Shown here: positions 33,171 through 41,970 of the stretch, piece after piece | Layout of the letters: each line of letters starts with the position of its first letter | Numbering within the stretch: position 1 is the stretch's first letter | Assembly: GCA_902790175.1 (NCBI GenBank) | Contig: CADAQZ010000008.1 | Location: 26,855 to 90,854 of the forward strand | Direction of reading: 5' to 3' | From: an uncultured Eubacteriales bacterium | GTDB lineage: Bacteria; Bacillota; Clostridia; Christensenellales; Aristaeellaceae | Length of the DNA stretch: 64,000 nt | The notes under the pieces: generated by a model | Databases searched by the model: none | Told to the model about the DNA's origin: nothing | The model's input: the letters and a program-made list of their open reading frames with translations, nothing else | Translations under genes and position numbers: made by a program

Positions 33171-34661
33171 TCACTTCAACAGCTTGCTCCCCTGCGGAAG
33201 ATGCGCGATGTCTGCCGGGGACAGCATGTATTCCCCCGCCGCCATGCCTTCCACGGGCCGCGCGTACACGGCGCCGCCCGCAGGCGCGCCGATCTTCGCG
33301 AGCCATCCGCACACCGCCGGGGCGGCCTCGACGAGCATCGGGTTGGCCTCGCCCTGCCTGCGCCTGCGCCAGATCTCGCGCGCAACGCGCCGCGCACTGG
33401 TCTCGTGCGAGGGCACGACGCCGTTGCCGCCGCAATCGGAGCAGGTGTGCGTTAGCTGCCTGGACAGGCTCTGCCGCGCCTTTTTGCGCGTCATCTCGAC
33501 CAGTCCCAAGCCCGTCAAACCGACGACGTTCACGCGAACGGGGTCGCGCTTTGCGCACTCGCGCAACACGTCCAACAGCGCCTCACGGTGTTCCTTCGAG
33601 GCCATGTCGATGAAGTCGACGACGACGATGCCGCCAATGTCCCTCAGGCGCAGCTGGCGCATCAGTTCCCGCGCAGCCTCGCAGTTGTTCCTGAACACGG
33701 TCTCCTCGGCGCTTTTCTTTCCGACGTTTTTGCCGGTGTTCACGTCGACGACCGTGAGCGCCTCCGTCTCCTCGATTACCAACGAACCGCCGCTCTTGAG
33801 CCACACGTACTTCTCCAGCGCCTTGTCGGCCTGCGAATCCACGCGGTACAGGTCAAACAGCGGCGTCGCGCTGTCGTGCAGGCGGATCTTGTCGATGTGT
33901 TTGGGGGCCAATGCGGAGGCGAGCCCGCGCAATTCATCGAAGCACGCCTCGCCGTCGGCCCAGAGCGCGTCCGTTTCTTCGTTCAGCCGGTCGCGCACGG
34001 CCCGCAGCGCAAGCGCGTTGTCGTCATGCAGCAGCTTCGGCGCGACGCCGTGCTTGGCGCGGGTTTTTATGTCCACCCACGTATCCATCAGGCGTGCGTA
34101 TTCGGCGACGATCGCTTCTTCGCCCGCTTCCTTCGCGGCGGTGCGCAAGATCAGCCCCGCGCCTCCCCTTTCGAGCAGGGCTTTGCCGATGGCGTGCAGC
34201 CGCGCGCGCGCGTCCTCGGGCAGCTTTTTCGACACGCCGACGTATTTGACGTCCGTCAGCAATACCAGCAGCCGCCCCGCCAGCGTGACGTGGCTGGACA
34301 GCCTCGGCCCCTTCCCGCCGGGCTGGGACTTGATCGCCTGCACCAGCACCGGCTGGCCCGGGCGCGCCAGCTTTTCGATGCGCGCGCCGCTCAGCGCGTC
34401 TGTGATCGCCTTGTCGCCGCGCACGTCCACGCCGATGTCCCCGGCGGCGAGAAAGCCGTTCTTCTCCATGCCGATGTCGATAAACGCGGAATTCATGCCG
34501 GGCAGCACGTTCTCCACGCGGCCGAGGTAGATGTTCCCTGACAGGTTTTCATCGCCGGGGCGCTCGATGGCGAGCTCGACCAGCTGTCCGTCCTCGATCA
34601 CGGCCAGTCGCTTCTGGCCCATCACGCTCTCGTAGAGCAGCGTCTGCTTCATGCCCGTCAT
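33171..34661 (-). CDS. rng: Ribonuclease E/G family protein
   Basis: 496 aa. Endoribonuclease for rRNA maturation and mRNA decay. S1 domain near residues 38-125 (GNIYLGRVENVLPGMNSAFIDIG), catalytic Asp motifs VVDVNTGKNVG and VVVDFIDM, and a CSDCGGNG zinc-link. Lacks the long C-terminal scaffold of RNase E. Start overlaps the upstream gene (ATGA); ATG 34652 is an alternative. In many Clostridia rng follows the two TIGR genes and precedes rplU-rpmA; here miaB follows instead. Confidence 0.93.
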   Translation of the reverse strand: MTGMKQTLLYESVMGQKRLAVIEDGQLVELAIERPGDENLSGNIYLGRVENVLPGMNSAFIDIGMEKNGFLAAGDIGVDVRGDKAITDALSGARIEKLARPGQPVLVQAIKSQPGGKGPRLSSHVTLAGRLLVLLTDVKYVGVSKKLPEDARARLHAIGKALLERGGAGLILRTAAKEAGEEAIVAEYARLMDTWVDIKTRAKHGVAPKLLHDDNALALRAVRDRLNEETDALWADGEACFDELRGLASALAPKHIDKIRLHDSATPLFDLYRVDSQADKALEKYVWLKSGGSLVIEETEALTVVDVNTGKNVGKKSAEETVFRNNCEAARELMRQLRLRDIGGIVVVDFIDMASKEHREALLDVLRECAKRDPVRVNVVGLTGLGLVEMTRKKARQSLSRQLTHTCSDCGGNGVVPSHETSARRVAREIWRRRRQGEANPMLVEAAPAVCGWLAKIGAPAGGAVYARPVEGMAAGEYMLSPADIAHLPQGSKLLK

Positions 34662-35326
34662 AGCTCCATCAGCGGCCTGAGGTTCCCATCGCCGTCCTTG
34701 CCCAGCAGCGTAAGCCTGTGGATGCGCGCCTCCGGCGGTTCCACGCCCGCCATTTCGGCAAGCAGCGCGACGAGCAGGTCGGGCTTGATGGATTCGCGCT
34801 CGGTGAGCATCAGCCGTGCGTCAAAGCCGCCCTCGAAGGGAGTCATGTTCACGACCAGCGCCCGCGCGTTGATCTCCTTTTCGCCGGACTTCGTCTTCTT
34901 GACGGCGCTCACCGCCTCTCTTGCCAGAAACGCCGGGATCTGCGCAAGCGCCGCGGGGGCGCTCTCCCCCTCCAGCGTCACGCGATAGTCCGCCATCTTC
35001 ACCAGCGCCATCGGCGCGGGGTGCCGGTCGTCCACCATGCGCACCTCCAGCACCGGCAGATCCTCCGGCAGCGCGGCGCGGATGGCATCCTCGGTGCGCT
35101 TGCGGCCCATCGGCGCGCTCAGCTTGATGTCGATGACCTCGTAGTCGCTGGTCCAACCCAGCGCCAGCGCCGAGCCAAACGACATCACAGGGTGTGGGTT
35201 GAAGCCCTGCGAATACGCGATCGGCAGGCCCGTGCGGTTTACGGCCCGCTGGAAAAAGCGCTGCAGGTCCAGATGGGAGATGAAGCGCAGGCGCGGCCTC
35301 TTGGCAAAGCGGATCATCGCCCTCAT
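34658..35326 (-). CDS. TIGR03936 family (DUF2344) radical-SAM-associated protein
   Basis: 222 aa. Characteristic RFAKRPRLRFISHLDLQRFFQRAVNRTGLPIAYSQGFNPHP-type N terminus (key pieces: SHLDLQR, YSQGFNPHP, SFGSALALG). Always found beside the TIGR03960 radical-SAM protein, and probably its partner; the reaction is unknown. ATG 35326 overlaps the upstream stop (ATGA) and has GAGGGGGC 7 nt upstream. Confidence 0.9.
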   Translation of the reverse strand: MRAMIRFAKRPRLRFISHLDLQRFFQRAVNRTGLPIAYSQGFNPHPVMSFGSALALGWTSDYEVIDIKLSAPMGRKRTEDAIRAALPEDLPVLEVRMVDDRHPAPMALVKMADYRVTLEGESAPAALAQIPAFLAREAVSAVKKTKSGEKEINARALVVNMTPFEGGFDARLMLTERESIKPDLLVALLAEMAGVEPPEARIHRLTLLGKDGDGNLRPLMEL

Positions 35327-37170
35327 ACGCACGCCCCCTCGTAACGCTTCATGCCGCAGCCGGTGCAGCCCTTGCGGCAGTCCGGCGTGCACTCGCCCTT
35401 CCGGGCCTTCTCCCACTCGCGCAGCAGGTACTGCTTGGTCACGCCACAGTCGAGGTGGTCCCACGGGAAGACCTCGCCGACGGCGCGCTCGCGCGTGGCG
35501 TAGAAGTTCGGATCGATGCCCGTCTCCTCGAACGCGCGAAGCCAGAGGTCGTACCGGAACTGGTCGCTCCAGCCGTCGAAGCGGCAGCCGAGCCGCCACG
35601 CGCGCTCCAGCGCCTCGCCCAGTCGGCGGTCGCCGCGGGCAAAAACCGCCTCGATGAAGCTGATGTCCGGCGCGTGGTACTTGAAATCGACGCCCTTGAT
35701 CCGGGAGAGTGCCTGCCGAAGCAGCTGCTGGCGGCGCACAACCTCATCGTATTCCAGCTGCCCCGCCCACTGAAACGGCGTGTCGTTCTTCGGCACGAAC
35801 ACCGAGGCGCTCACGGTGATGCGAAGCCCCGGTGCCCGGCGCTCCTTGGGAATGGAGAAGTAGCACTTGCGCACCTTCTCCGCCAGGTCCGCGATGCCGA
35901 GCACGTCCTCGTCGGTCTCGGTGGGCAGGCCCAGCATGAAGTACAGCTTCACGGCGGACCAGCCCTGGTCGAAGGCGTCGGTGACGGAGCGGATCAGATC
36001 CGCCTCCGTCACGCCCTTGTTGATCACGTCCCTAAGCCGCTGCGTGCCGGCCTCCGGGGCCAGCGTCAGCGCGGTCTTGCGGACCTTCTGCGTCTCCTTC
36101 AGCGTGTCCGTCAGCACGTTGTCGATGCGCTGCGAGGGCAGCGAAATCTTCACGCGGCGCGCAGCAAAGCGCTCCACCATCTGGTGCGCCAGCTCCGGCA
36201 GGCACGAGTAGTCGCCGCTGGAGAGGCTCATCAGCGAGATCTCGTCGTAGCCGGTGGAGGACACCAGCTTGTCCGCCAGCTCCATCAGACGATCGATGCC
36301 GCGCTCGCGGATCGGCCGGTAGATCATCCCCGCCTGGCAGAAGCGACAGCCGCGCGTGCAGCCGCGGAAGATCTCCAGCATGATGCGGTTGTGGACGATC
36401 TCGCCGTAGGGCACGATCAGCCTTTCCGGATATACGGCGGTGTTCAGGTCCTTCACCATCGCCTTCTTCACCACGGCGGGTGCTTGGCTTCCGGGCTTGG
36501 GCGTTATGGTTCTGACCGTGCCATCCTCGTTGTAGGAGACGTCGTAAAGGCTGGGCACGTAGATACCGGGGATCTCGGCGCACATGCGCAGGTAGTCCTC
36601 GCGGGGCAGCCCCGCCGCCTTCCAGCGCTTGTAGGCGTCGATGGTCTGCATCGTCTCCTCTTCCCCGTCTCCCAGCGCCACGAGGTCCACGAAGGGCTCA
36701 AGCGGCTCGGGGTTAAAGGCGCAGGGGCCGCCGACGATCACGAACGGGCCGTCCGTCCTGTCCTCGCGGCGCAGCGGGATGCCCGCCAGGTCCAATGCCT
36801 CGAGGATATTGGTAAAGCTCATCTCGTATTGCAGCGTGATGCCCAGGAGGTCAAAGTCCCTGACCGGCGTCCTCGACTCCAGCGAAAAAAGCGGGATGTC
36901 GTTCTCGCGCATCAATTCGGCCATGTCCACCCACGGCGAAAACACGCGCTCGCACCAGGCGTCCTCGCGGGCGTTGATGGCGTGGTAGAGGATCTTCATG
37001 CCCAGGTGGGACATGCCCACCTCGTAGGTATCCGGGAACAGGAAAGCATAGCGCACGTCCACGCGCGACGCATCCTTCATCACGGCGCCATACTCGCCGC
37101 CCATGTAGCGCACGGGCTTGGTCACGTTCATCAACAGTTTTTCGATGCGATCCGACAGCGACAAGGCCAT
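35323..37170 (-). CDS. TIGR03960 family B12-binding-domain radical SAM protein
   Basis: 615 aa. The N terminus (KPVRYMGGEYGAVMKD, FLFPDTYEVGMSHLGMKILY) is typical; a B12-binding-like region covers roughly 60-200; the radical-SAM cluster motif is CTRGCRFCQAG near 290-300. The C terminus carries another set of cysteines (CTPDCRKGCTGCGMKRYEGACV pieces: CTPDC, CTGC). Reaction unknown; the link with RNase G suggests RNA or ribosome modification. ATG 37170 is used, though GGAGGA abuts it; TTG 37164 would have better spacing and ATG 37179 is also in frame. Confidence 0.92.
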   Translation of the reverse strand: MALSLSDRIEKLLMNVTKPVRYMGGEYGAVMKDASRVDVRYAFLFPDTYEVGMSHLGMKILYHAINAREDAWCERVFSPWVDMAELMRENDIPLFSLESRTPVRDFDLLGITLQYEMSFTNILEALDLAGIPLRREDRTDGPFVIVGGPCAFNPEPLEPFVDLVALGDGEEETMQTIDAYKRWKAAGLPREDYLRMCAEIPGIYVPSLYDVSYNEDGTVRTITPKPGSQAPAVVKKAMVKDLNTAVYPERLIVPYGEIVHNRIMLEIFRGCTRGCRFCQAGMIYRPIRERGIDRLMELADKLVSSTGYDEISLMSLSSGDYSCLPELAHQMVERFAARRVKISLPSQRIDNVLTDTLKETQKVRKTALTLAPEAGTQRLRDVINKGVTEADLIRSVTDAFDQGWSAVKLYFMLGLPTETDEDVLGIADLAEKVRKCYFSIPKERRAPGLRITVSASVFVPKNDTPFQWAGQLEYDEVVRRQQLLRQALSRIKGVDFKYHAPDISFIEAVFARGDRRLGEALERAWRLGCRFDGWSDQFRYDLWLRAFEETGIDPNFYATRERAVGEVFPWDHLDCGVTKQYLLREWEKARKGECTPDCRKGCTGCGMKRYEGACV

Positions 37171-37203
37171 TCCTCCCATGATTGAACAAACCTATACACA
37201 TTA

Positions 37204-37232
37204 ACTTTACCACGAAAGCGCGCTTTCTTCAA
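37204..37232 (-). promoter_or_regulatory. Promoter of the TIGR03960-TIGR03936-rng run with central palindrome
   Basis: Minus strand TTGAAG (37232-37227), 17 bp, TAAAGT (37209-37204). The spacer is almost entirely a perfect 14-bp palindrome, GAAAGCGCGCTTTC (37214-37227), a likely operator. Confidence 0.5.
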
Positions 37233-37323
37233 CGCCTGAATGTTAAATCGAATCCGACGATTAGATATTTCTAACCTGCGCGCTCTGTCCACACATATTT
37301 ACACAAAACGCACGATGATGCGC

Positions 37324-37352
37324 TTGACTGGACGCTACAAAGCTAATATGAT
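37324..37352 (+). promoter_or_regulatory. Housekeeping promoter of the decarboxylase gene
   Basis: TTGACT (37324-37329), 17 bp, TATGAT (37347-37352). The leader to the ATG at 37379 is only about 20 nt, which leaves no room for a lysine riboswitch. Confidence 0.82.
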
Positions 37353-37378
37353 AAAGCACAGAATGGAGTTGAATCGCG

Positions 37379-38644
37379 ATGCAAAAGATGCCGTTCGTAA
37401 GCTTCGACAAGCTGCAGGAGATCACCGCCCAGTTCCCCACCCCGTTCCACCTGTACGACGAGGCGGGCATTCGCCGCACGGCGCGCGAGGTTTCATCCGC
37501 CTTTTCCTGGAACGGCGGCTTCAGGGAGTATTTCGCCGTGAAGGCCTGCCCCAACCCCTTCATATTGAAGATTTTGAAAGAGGAGGGCTGCGGGCTGGAC
37601 TGCGCCTCCATCGCGGAATTGAAGCTGGCAGAGGCTCTCGGCTTTTCCGGCGACGACATCATGTTCTCCTCCAACGAGACCCCGGCGGAGGAGTACGAGT
37701 ACGCGCGCAAGCTGGACGCCATCATCAACCTGGACGACATCACCCACATCGACTTCCTCGCCAAGCACGGCGGCCTGCCGGAGCGCATCTGCCTGCGCTA
37801 CAACCCCGGCGGAGAGCTGCTGATCGGCTCGGTATACATGGGCCAGCCGGATTCCTCCAAGTTCGGCATGACCAAGCAGCAGATCTTCTCGGCGGTGCAG
37901 CGCCTGCAGCAGCTGGGCGTGAAGCGCTTTGGCCTGCACGCGCTGCTGGCCTCCAACGCCGCCGACAACAACTACTATCCCGCCAACGCCCAGATCCTTT
38001 TCGACCTGGCGGCGGAGCTTCATCGCAAGCTGGGCGCGGAGCTCTTCATGGTGAACCTGTCCGGCGGCATCGGCATCCCCTACCTGCCGGAGCAGACCAT
38101 GCCGGACATCCGCGCCATCGGGGCCTCCATCCGCGAGACCTTCGGAAAGTCGATGAGCGGCGACGGGCTGGGCGGCATCGCGCTGGCCACGGAGCTGGGT
38201 CGCTTCATGACCGGCCCGCACGGCTGCCTGGTGGCGCGCGCCATCCACAAGAAGCACATCTACAAGGAGTACATCGGCCTGGACGCCTGCGCCGTGAACC
38301 TGATGCGCCCGGCCATGTACGACGCCTACCACCACATCACCGTGGCTGGCAAGGAGGATGCGTTGTGCGACCACGTGTACGACGTTGTCGGCTCGCTGTG
38401 TGAGAACAACGACAAGTTCGCCGTGGACCGGGCGCTGCCGCAGATCGACGACGGCGACCTGGTGGTCATCCACGACACCGGCGCACACGGCTATTCGATG
38501 GGCTACAACTACAACGGCAAGCTCAAGAGCGCAGAGATCCTGCTGCACCCCGACGGTACCTTCGACATGATCCGCCGCGCCGAGACCGTGAAGGACTACT
38601 TCGCCACGTTCGACTTCTGCGATATACTGAAGGGCGTGGAATAG
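37379..38644 (+). CDS. lysA: Diaminopimelate decarboxylase-type PLP enzyme
   Basis: 421 aa. Fold type III PLP decarboxylase: YFAVKACPNPFILKIL contains the PLP Lys, LDCASIAELKLA follows, GLHALLASN, VNLSGGIGIPY (glycine-rich phosphate site), ALATELGRFMTGPHG, and the C-terminal DGDLVVIHDTGAHGYSMGYNYNG. The last step of lysine biosynthesis is the likely role; carboxynorspermidine or other decarboxylases share this fold, and the usual CESGD motif is not obvious (VVGSLCENNDKFAVDR in its place), so substrate is not fully certain. GGAG is 11 nt upstream of the ATG. Confidence 0.85.
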   Translation: MQKMPFVSFDKLQEITAQFPTPFHLYDEAGIRRTAREVSSAFSWNGGFREYFAVKACPNPFILKILKEEGCGLDCASIAELKLAEALGFSGDDIMFSSNETPAEEYEYARKLDAIINLDDITHIDFLAKHGGLPERICLRYNPGGELLIGSVYMGQPDSSKFGMTKQQIFSAVQRLQQLGVKRFGLHALLASNAADNNYYPANAQILFDLAAELHRKLGAELFMVNLSGGIGIPYLPEQTMPDIRAIGASIRETFGKSMSGDGLGGIALATELGRFMTGPHGCLVARAIHKKHIYKEYIGLDACAVNLMRPAMYDAYHHITVAGKEDALCDHVYDVVGSLCENNDKFAVDRALPQIDDGDLVVIHDTGAHGYSMGYNYNGKLKSAEILLHPDGTFDMIRRAETVKDYFATFDFCDILKGVE

Positions 38645-38660
38645 TCAATATAAAAGCATT

Positions 38661-38692
38661 AGAGACCGAAGTCTGTACAGACTTCGGTCTCT
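38661..38692. terminator. Bidirectional terminator between lysA and sigF
   Basis: Perfect 15-bp inverted repeat AGAGACCGAAGTCTG / CAGACTTCGGTCTCT with a 2-bp centre; TTTC follows on the plus strand and a run of A (T on minus) lies on the other side. Confidence 0.85.
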
Positions 38693-38694
38693 TT

Positions 38695-39420
38695 CTATCC
38701 ACCCTCCGCCATCGCGCGCATGCGCTTGAGGATGCGGCTCTCCATCCGGGAGACCTGCACCTGCGAAATCCCCATCTCCCGGGCGATCTGCGTCTGCGTG
38801 TGCGACTTGAAGTAGCGCCGCACGATCAGCGCGCGCTCATCGTCCGGCAGGTCGCGCAGCAGCTTTGACAGCGTCAGCCGCCGGTCCACTGCGCCCATCG
38901 TCTCCGTGCCAATAACGTCCATCAGCCTCAGGTCCCCTTCCCCGCGCACCGGCTCGTTCAGCGAGCGCACGCTCCTTCGGCTGTTCAGCGCCATCAATAC
39001 GTCTCCGCTTTCCATGTCCAGCCCGCGCGCGATCTCCTCCACGCTCGGCTGTCGTGCATGCTCCGCTTCAAACGCGCGCGCGAAGGCATCCACCTTCCGC
39101 GCCCGGTCGTGGATCGTGCGGGAGATGTGCACCGGGCCGTCGTCGCGCAAAAACCTGCGGATCTCCCCCATGATCACCGGCACGGCATAGGTGGAAAAGC
39201 GCACCGGGTAAGCGGGGTCGAAGCGGTCCACGGCCTTCAAAAGGCCCATGCAGCCGTACTGGAACAGGTCCTCGTACTCCGCGCCGCGGCCCGTAAAGCG
39301 CTTCACGATGTACTTCACCAGCGCCAGGTTTTCCTCGATCAGTTCCTCCCGCGCCTGCGCATCGCCCTCTCTTGCGCGGGCCAGCTTGTCCAGCGCGCTT
39401 TGGTAGGGCTGCTCGCTCAC
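38695..39420 (-). CDS. sigF: Forespore RNA polymerase sigma factor SigF
   Basis: 241 aa. Sigma-70 regions: region 2 with EDLFQYGCMGLLKAVDRFDP and VRFSTYAVPVIMGEIRRFLRDDG, region 3, and region 4 with helix-turn-helix QTQIAREMGISQVQVSRMESRILKRM pieces. Assigned SigF, rather than the close SigG or SigB, because it follows spoIIAA-spoIIAB. It overlaps spoIIAB by 4 bp (ATGA). Held inactive by SpoIIAB until septation. Confidence 0.94.
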   Translation of the reverse strand: MSEQPYQSALDKLARAREGDAQAREELIEENLALVKYIVKRFTGRGAEYEDLFQYGCMGLLKAVDRFDPAYPVRFSTYAVPVIMGEIRRFLRDDGPVHISRTIHDRARKVDAFARAFEAEHARQPSVEEIARGLDMESGDVLMALNSRRSVRSLNEPVRGEGDLRLMDVIGTETMGAVDRRLTLSKLLRDLPDDERALIVRRYFKSHTQTQIAREMGISQVQVSRMESRILKRMRAMAEGG

Positions 39421-39872
39421 GCCCGTCGCGGAACGGCCTCGTCCCGCGGCGCGATCCGCTTATACAGCCGCACGGTGGTGCCCTTTCCCGGGGCGCTGCG
39501 CACGCTGACGCGATCCATGAAGCTCTCCATCACCGTAAAGCCCATGCCGGAGCGCTCGTCGCCGTCGGCAGTGGTGAAGAACGGCTGACGCGCCTTCTCC
39601 ACGTCCTCAATGCCGCGGCCCCGGTCGATCACGTCGATCTCGACCGTCCCGTCCGCGTCATAGCCCGCGCGCAGGCGGACCGTGCCAGGTTCGTCCGGAT
39701 AGGCGTGCACCACGGCGTTGGTCACGGCCTCCGACACGGCGGTCTTGACGTCCGCCAGCGCCTCCAGCGTCGGGTCCAGCGGCAGCAGAAACCCGCTGAC
39801 CGCCAGCCGCGCGAATGCCTCGTTCTCCGCCAGCGCCCGAAATTCCAGGCGCATCTCATTGACAAACTCCAT
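39417..39872 (-). CDS. spoIIAB: Anti-sigma F factor SpoIIAB
   Basis: 151 aa. GHKL-type serine kinase and anti-sigma factor: N-box VSEAVTNAVVHAY, G1 IDRGRGIEDV, G2 DERSGMGFTVMESFMD, and GKGTTVRL. Binds SigF with ATP and phosphorylates SpoIIAA. Overlaps spoIIAA by 17 bp. Confidence 0.95.
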   Translation of the reverse strand: MEFVNEMRLEFRALAENEAFARLAVSGFLLPLDPTLEALADVKTAVSEAVTNAVVHAYPDEPGTVRLRAGYDADGTVEIDVIDRGRGIEDVEKARQPFFTTADGDERSGMGFTVMESFMDRVSVRSAPGKGTTVRLYKRIAPRDEAVPRRA

Positions 39873-40194
39873 TCCTCAACCCCCTCCTCCGCTCGCCGCG
39901 CTCCACCAGCTGATAGAGCCCCGCCATGTCGAATATGCGGTCGACACGCGCGTTTGAGCCGGTCAGTGTCACGCCGCCGCCCCGCCGCTTCAGCCGCTTG
40001 TAGCGTCCGATGACCAGGCCGATGCCGCTGGAGTCCATGAACTCCACCCCGCTCAGATCCATCATCAGCCGCTTCGCGCCCGTCTCGTCGATCAGCGCGT
40101 CCAGCTGGCTCGCAAGATCCCTGGCGGCGCTGTGGTCCAACTCCCCCGTCAGCCGCACGGCCAGCCCGTTCGCCCTCTTCTCATAAAAAAGCAT
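39856..40194 (-). CDS. spoIIAA: Anti-anti-sigma factor SpoIIAA
   Basis: 112 aa. STAS domain; the phosphorylatable Ser lies in VEFMDSSGIGLVIGRY, preceded by ELDHSAARDLASQLD. Dephosphorylated SpoIIAA frees SigF from SpoIIAB. ATG 40194 is chosen over the in-frame ATG 40227, which would start inside the -10 element; GGGAGG and GAGG lie upstream. The C-terminal tail is short and basic. Confidence 0.94.
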   Translation of the reverse strand: MLFYEKRANGLAVRLTGELDHSAARDLASQLDALIDETGAKRLMMDLSGVEFMDSSGIGLVIGRYKRLKRRGGGVTLTGSNARVDRIFDMAGLYQLVERGERRRGLRNGVCQ

Positions 40195-40218
40195 GGAATC
40201 CTCGACCTCCCGGTCCAA

Positions 40219-40248
40219 TGATTCCATGCCGTGCCCGTCGAATCCTCT
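40219..40248 (-). promoter_or_regulatory. Sigma-H-like promoter of the spoIIA operon with 0A-box-like heptamers
   Basis: Minus strand AGAGGATTC (40248-40240), 12 bp, ATGGAATCA (40227-40219), against the sigma-H consensus RnAGGAwWW, 11-12 bp, RnnGAATww: one mismatch per element. On the plus strand CGTCGAA (40236-40242) and TGTCGCA (40248-40254) each match the Spo0A box TGTCGAA at 6 of 7. spoIIA is sigma-H and Spo0A dependent in Bacillus. Confidence 0.6.
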
Positions 40249-40264
40249 GTCGCATTCGATCTGG

Positions 40265-41815
40265 CTATGCCGATTCGGGTCTTTCGCTCGACAAATGGCT
40301 GTCCAGCAGCGCCGTGACCGCCTCTCCCTCCAGCGACTCCGCTTCCATGAGGGCGTCAGACAGGGCTGTGAGCGCCTCTCTTTCCCGCTCGATCATCTGA
40401 AGCGTCCGGCGGTAGAGGCCGTCCAGGACCGCCCTGCAGCGCTCCTGCGCGCCCGTGACGCCGCCGCACGCCCGGCTCAGCGCCTTCAGCGACACGGCGG
40501 GCTCCCCGTCCATGCCCAGTTCCGAGACCATCGACGCGGCCAATTCCGTGGCCCGCGCGATGTCGGTGGACGCCCCGGCGGTCAGTTCCCCCGCGCCGAA
40601 CACGGCCTGCTCCGCGGCGCGTCCCGCCAGCAATACGCAGATCTGCGCCTCGATGTGCCGCTTGCCGAGCATCACGCGCTCCGCCGGTACGCACAGGTTG
40701 TAGCCCGCCGCGCCGTGGCCAGCCGGGAGGATGCTGACGCGCGTCAGCTTATTTTCCGGGGCGAGCGCGCGGCTGGCGAGCGCGTGGCCTGCCTCGTGTA
40801 CGGCGATGATCCGCTTCTCCTTCTCGGTGGCGGTGATCGGACGGTCCGCCCCGGCGACGGTCTTGTAGAAGGCCGTCTGCAAATCGCTCTTTTCGATCTG
40901 CGCGCCGTTTCGCGCCGCGGCGATCAGCGCCGCCTCGTTCAGAAGCGTTTCCAGCGACGCGCCGGAAAAGCTGACCGTCTGCGCCGCCAGCGCCTCCAGG
41001 CTCACGTCGTCCGCCAGCGGCTTGTTTTCGCTGTGCAGCTTCAATATGCTCAATCGCTCGGCGCGCCCGGGCAGGCCGACCTCGATCTGTCGGTCGAAGC
41101 GCCCGGGCCGCAGAAGCGCCGGGTCCAGCGCGTCGATGCGGTTCGTGGCGGCGACGACGATCACGCCGTCGCCGGTGTAGAAGCCGGACATCTCGCTCAG
41201 CAGCGCGTTCAGCGTCTGGTCGCGCTCGTCGGAGGCGTTGTCGTCGCGCCGCTTGCCCAGCGCGTCGATCTCGTCGATGAAGATCACGCACTTGCCGGCC
41301 TTGCGCGCCTTTTTGAACAATTCCCGCACGCGCCCCGCGCCGACGCCCACGTATTTCTCCACGAAATCCGAGCCGGAGAGTGCGAAGAACGGCACCTTCG
41401 CCTCCCCCGCCAGCGCCCGTGCCAACAGCGTCTTGCCGGTGCCGGGCGGCCCGTAGAGCAATACGCCCTTGGGCATGCGCGCGCCGTAGCGGGCATACTT
41501 CGCAGGGTTTATCAGATAGTCCCGAAGCTCGGCAAGGCTCTGGAGCGCGTGCGCGTTGGCCGCGACGTGCGAAAAATCACAGGTCGCGCGCGCCTCGTCC
41601 TTCACAGCCCCCCGCGCCGCGCCCACGGCCTCGGCCTTCCCGCGCGCGGGTCGCAGCGCCACGGCGGCCACGAAGCCCGCCAAAGAAGCCAGCACCAGCG
41701 CGTGCGAGAGCTCCGTGCGGGCCTGCGGCGCGCTGTCCATCGTGAAGGAGAGCAGCATGCCGCCCAGCGCCGCCGCCAGCGTCGCCGCGACGAGCATCGC
41801 GTACCATCGCTTCAT
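40265..41815 (-). CDS. FtsH-like membrane AAA metalloprotease
   Basis: 516 aa, shorter than canonical FtsH (about 600-650). Two N-terminal membrane helices (about 7-23 and 38-54) with almost no intervening extracellular domain; Walker A GPPGTGKT at 122-129; pore loop YVGVGA at 155-160; Walker B IFIDEID; SRH ATNRIDALDPALLRPGRFDR; zinc site HEAGH at 340-344 and a downstream STD Asp. The C-terminal half of the peptidase domain is compact. GAGGCGA precedes ATG 41815. It lies 70 bp upstream of spoIIAA but spoIIAA has its own promoter. Confidence 0.9.
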   Translation of the reverse strand: MKRWYAMLVAATLAAALGGMLLSFTMDSAPQARTELSHALVLASLAGFVAAVALRPARGKAEAVGAARGAVKDEARATCDFSHVAANAHALQSLAELRDYLINPAKYARYGARMPKGVLLYGPPGTGKTLLARALAGEAKVPFFALSGSDFVEKYVGVGAGRVRELFKKARKAGKCVIFIDEIDALGKRRDDNASDERDQTLNALLSEMSGFYTGDGVIVVAATNRIDALDPALLRPGRFDRQIEVGLPGRAERLSILKLHSENKPLADDVSLEALAAQTVSFSGASLETLLNEAALIAAARNGAQIEKSDLQTAFYKTVAGADRPITATEKEKRIIAVHEAGHALASRALAPENKLTRVSILPAGHGAAGYNLCVPAERVMLGKRHIEAQICVLLAGRAAEQAVFGAGELTAGASTDIARATELAASMVSELGMDGEPAVSLKALSRACGGVTGAQERCRAVLDGLYRRTLQMIEREREALTALSDALMEAESLEGEAVTALLDSHLSSERPESA

Positions 41816-41853
41816 TCGCCTCACCCCGATCGCCGCGCCTGCGCGGCGTGATT

Positions 41854-41890
41854 GTACATATATTGTACGCATGTGCATCGCAATTGTCCA
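41854..41890 (-). promoter_or_regulatory. Promoter of the ftsH-like gene with palindrome over the -10
   Basis: Minus strand TGGACA (41890-41885), 17 bp, TACAAT (41867-41862). GTACA-N5-TGTAC (41854-41868) covers the -10. The rest of 41816-41970 holds no clear plus-strand promoter for the PBP gene. Confidence 0.7.
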
Positions 41891-41970
41891 CGCACAACTT
41901 CTGGCAGATGTGACTAATTCAGGCGGCGCTGGGAATACTTTGATCAAATGATGTGAAACGGGATGGTTGT

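Noticed and set aside
37324-37378. Lysine riboswitch ahead of the decarboxylase gene
   Set aside because: The leader after the apparent promoter is about 20 nt, far too short for the aptamer.
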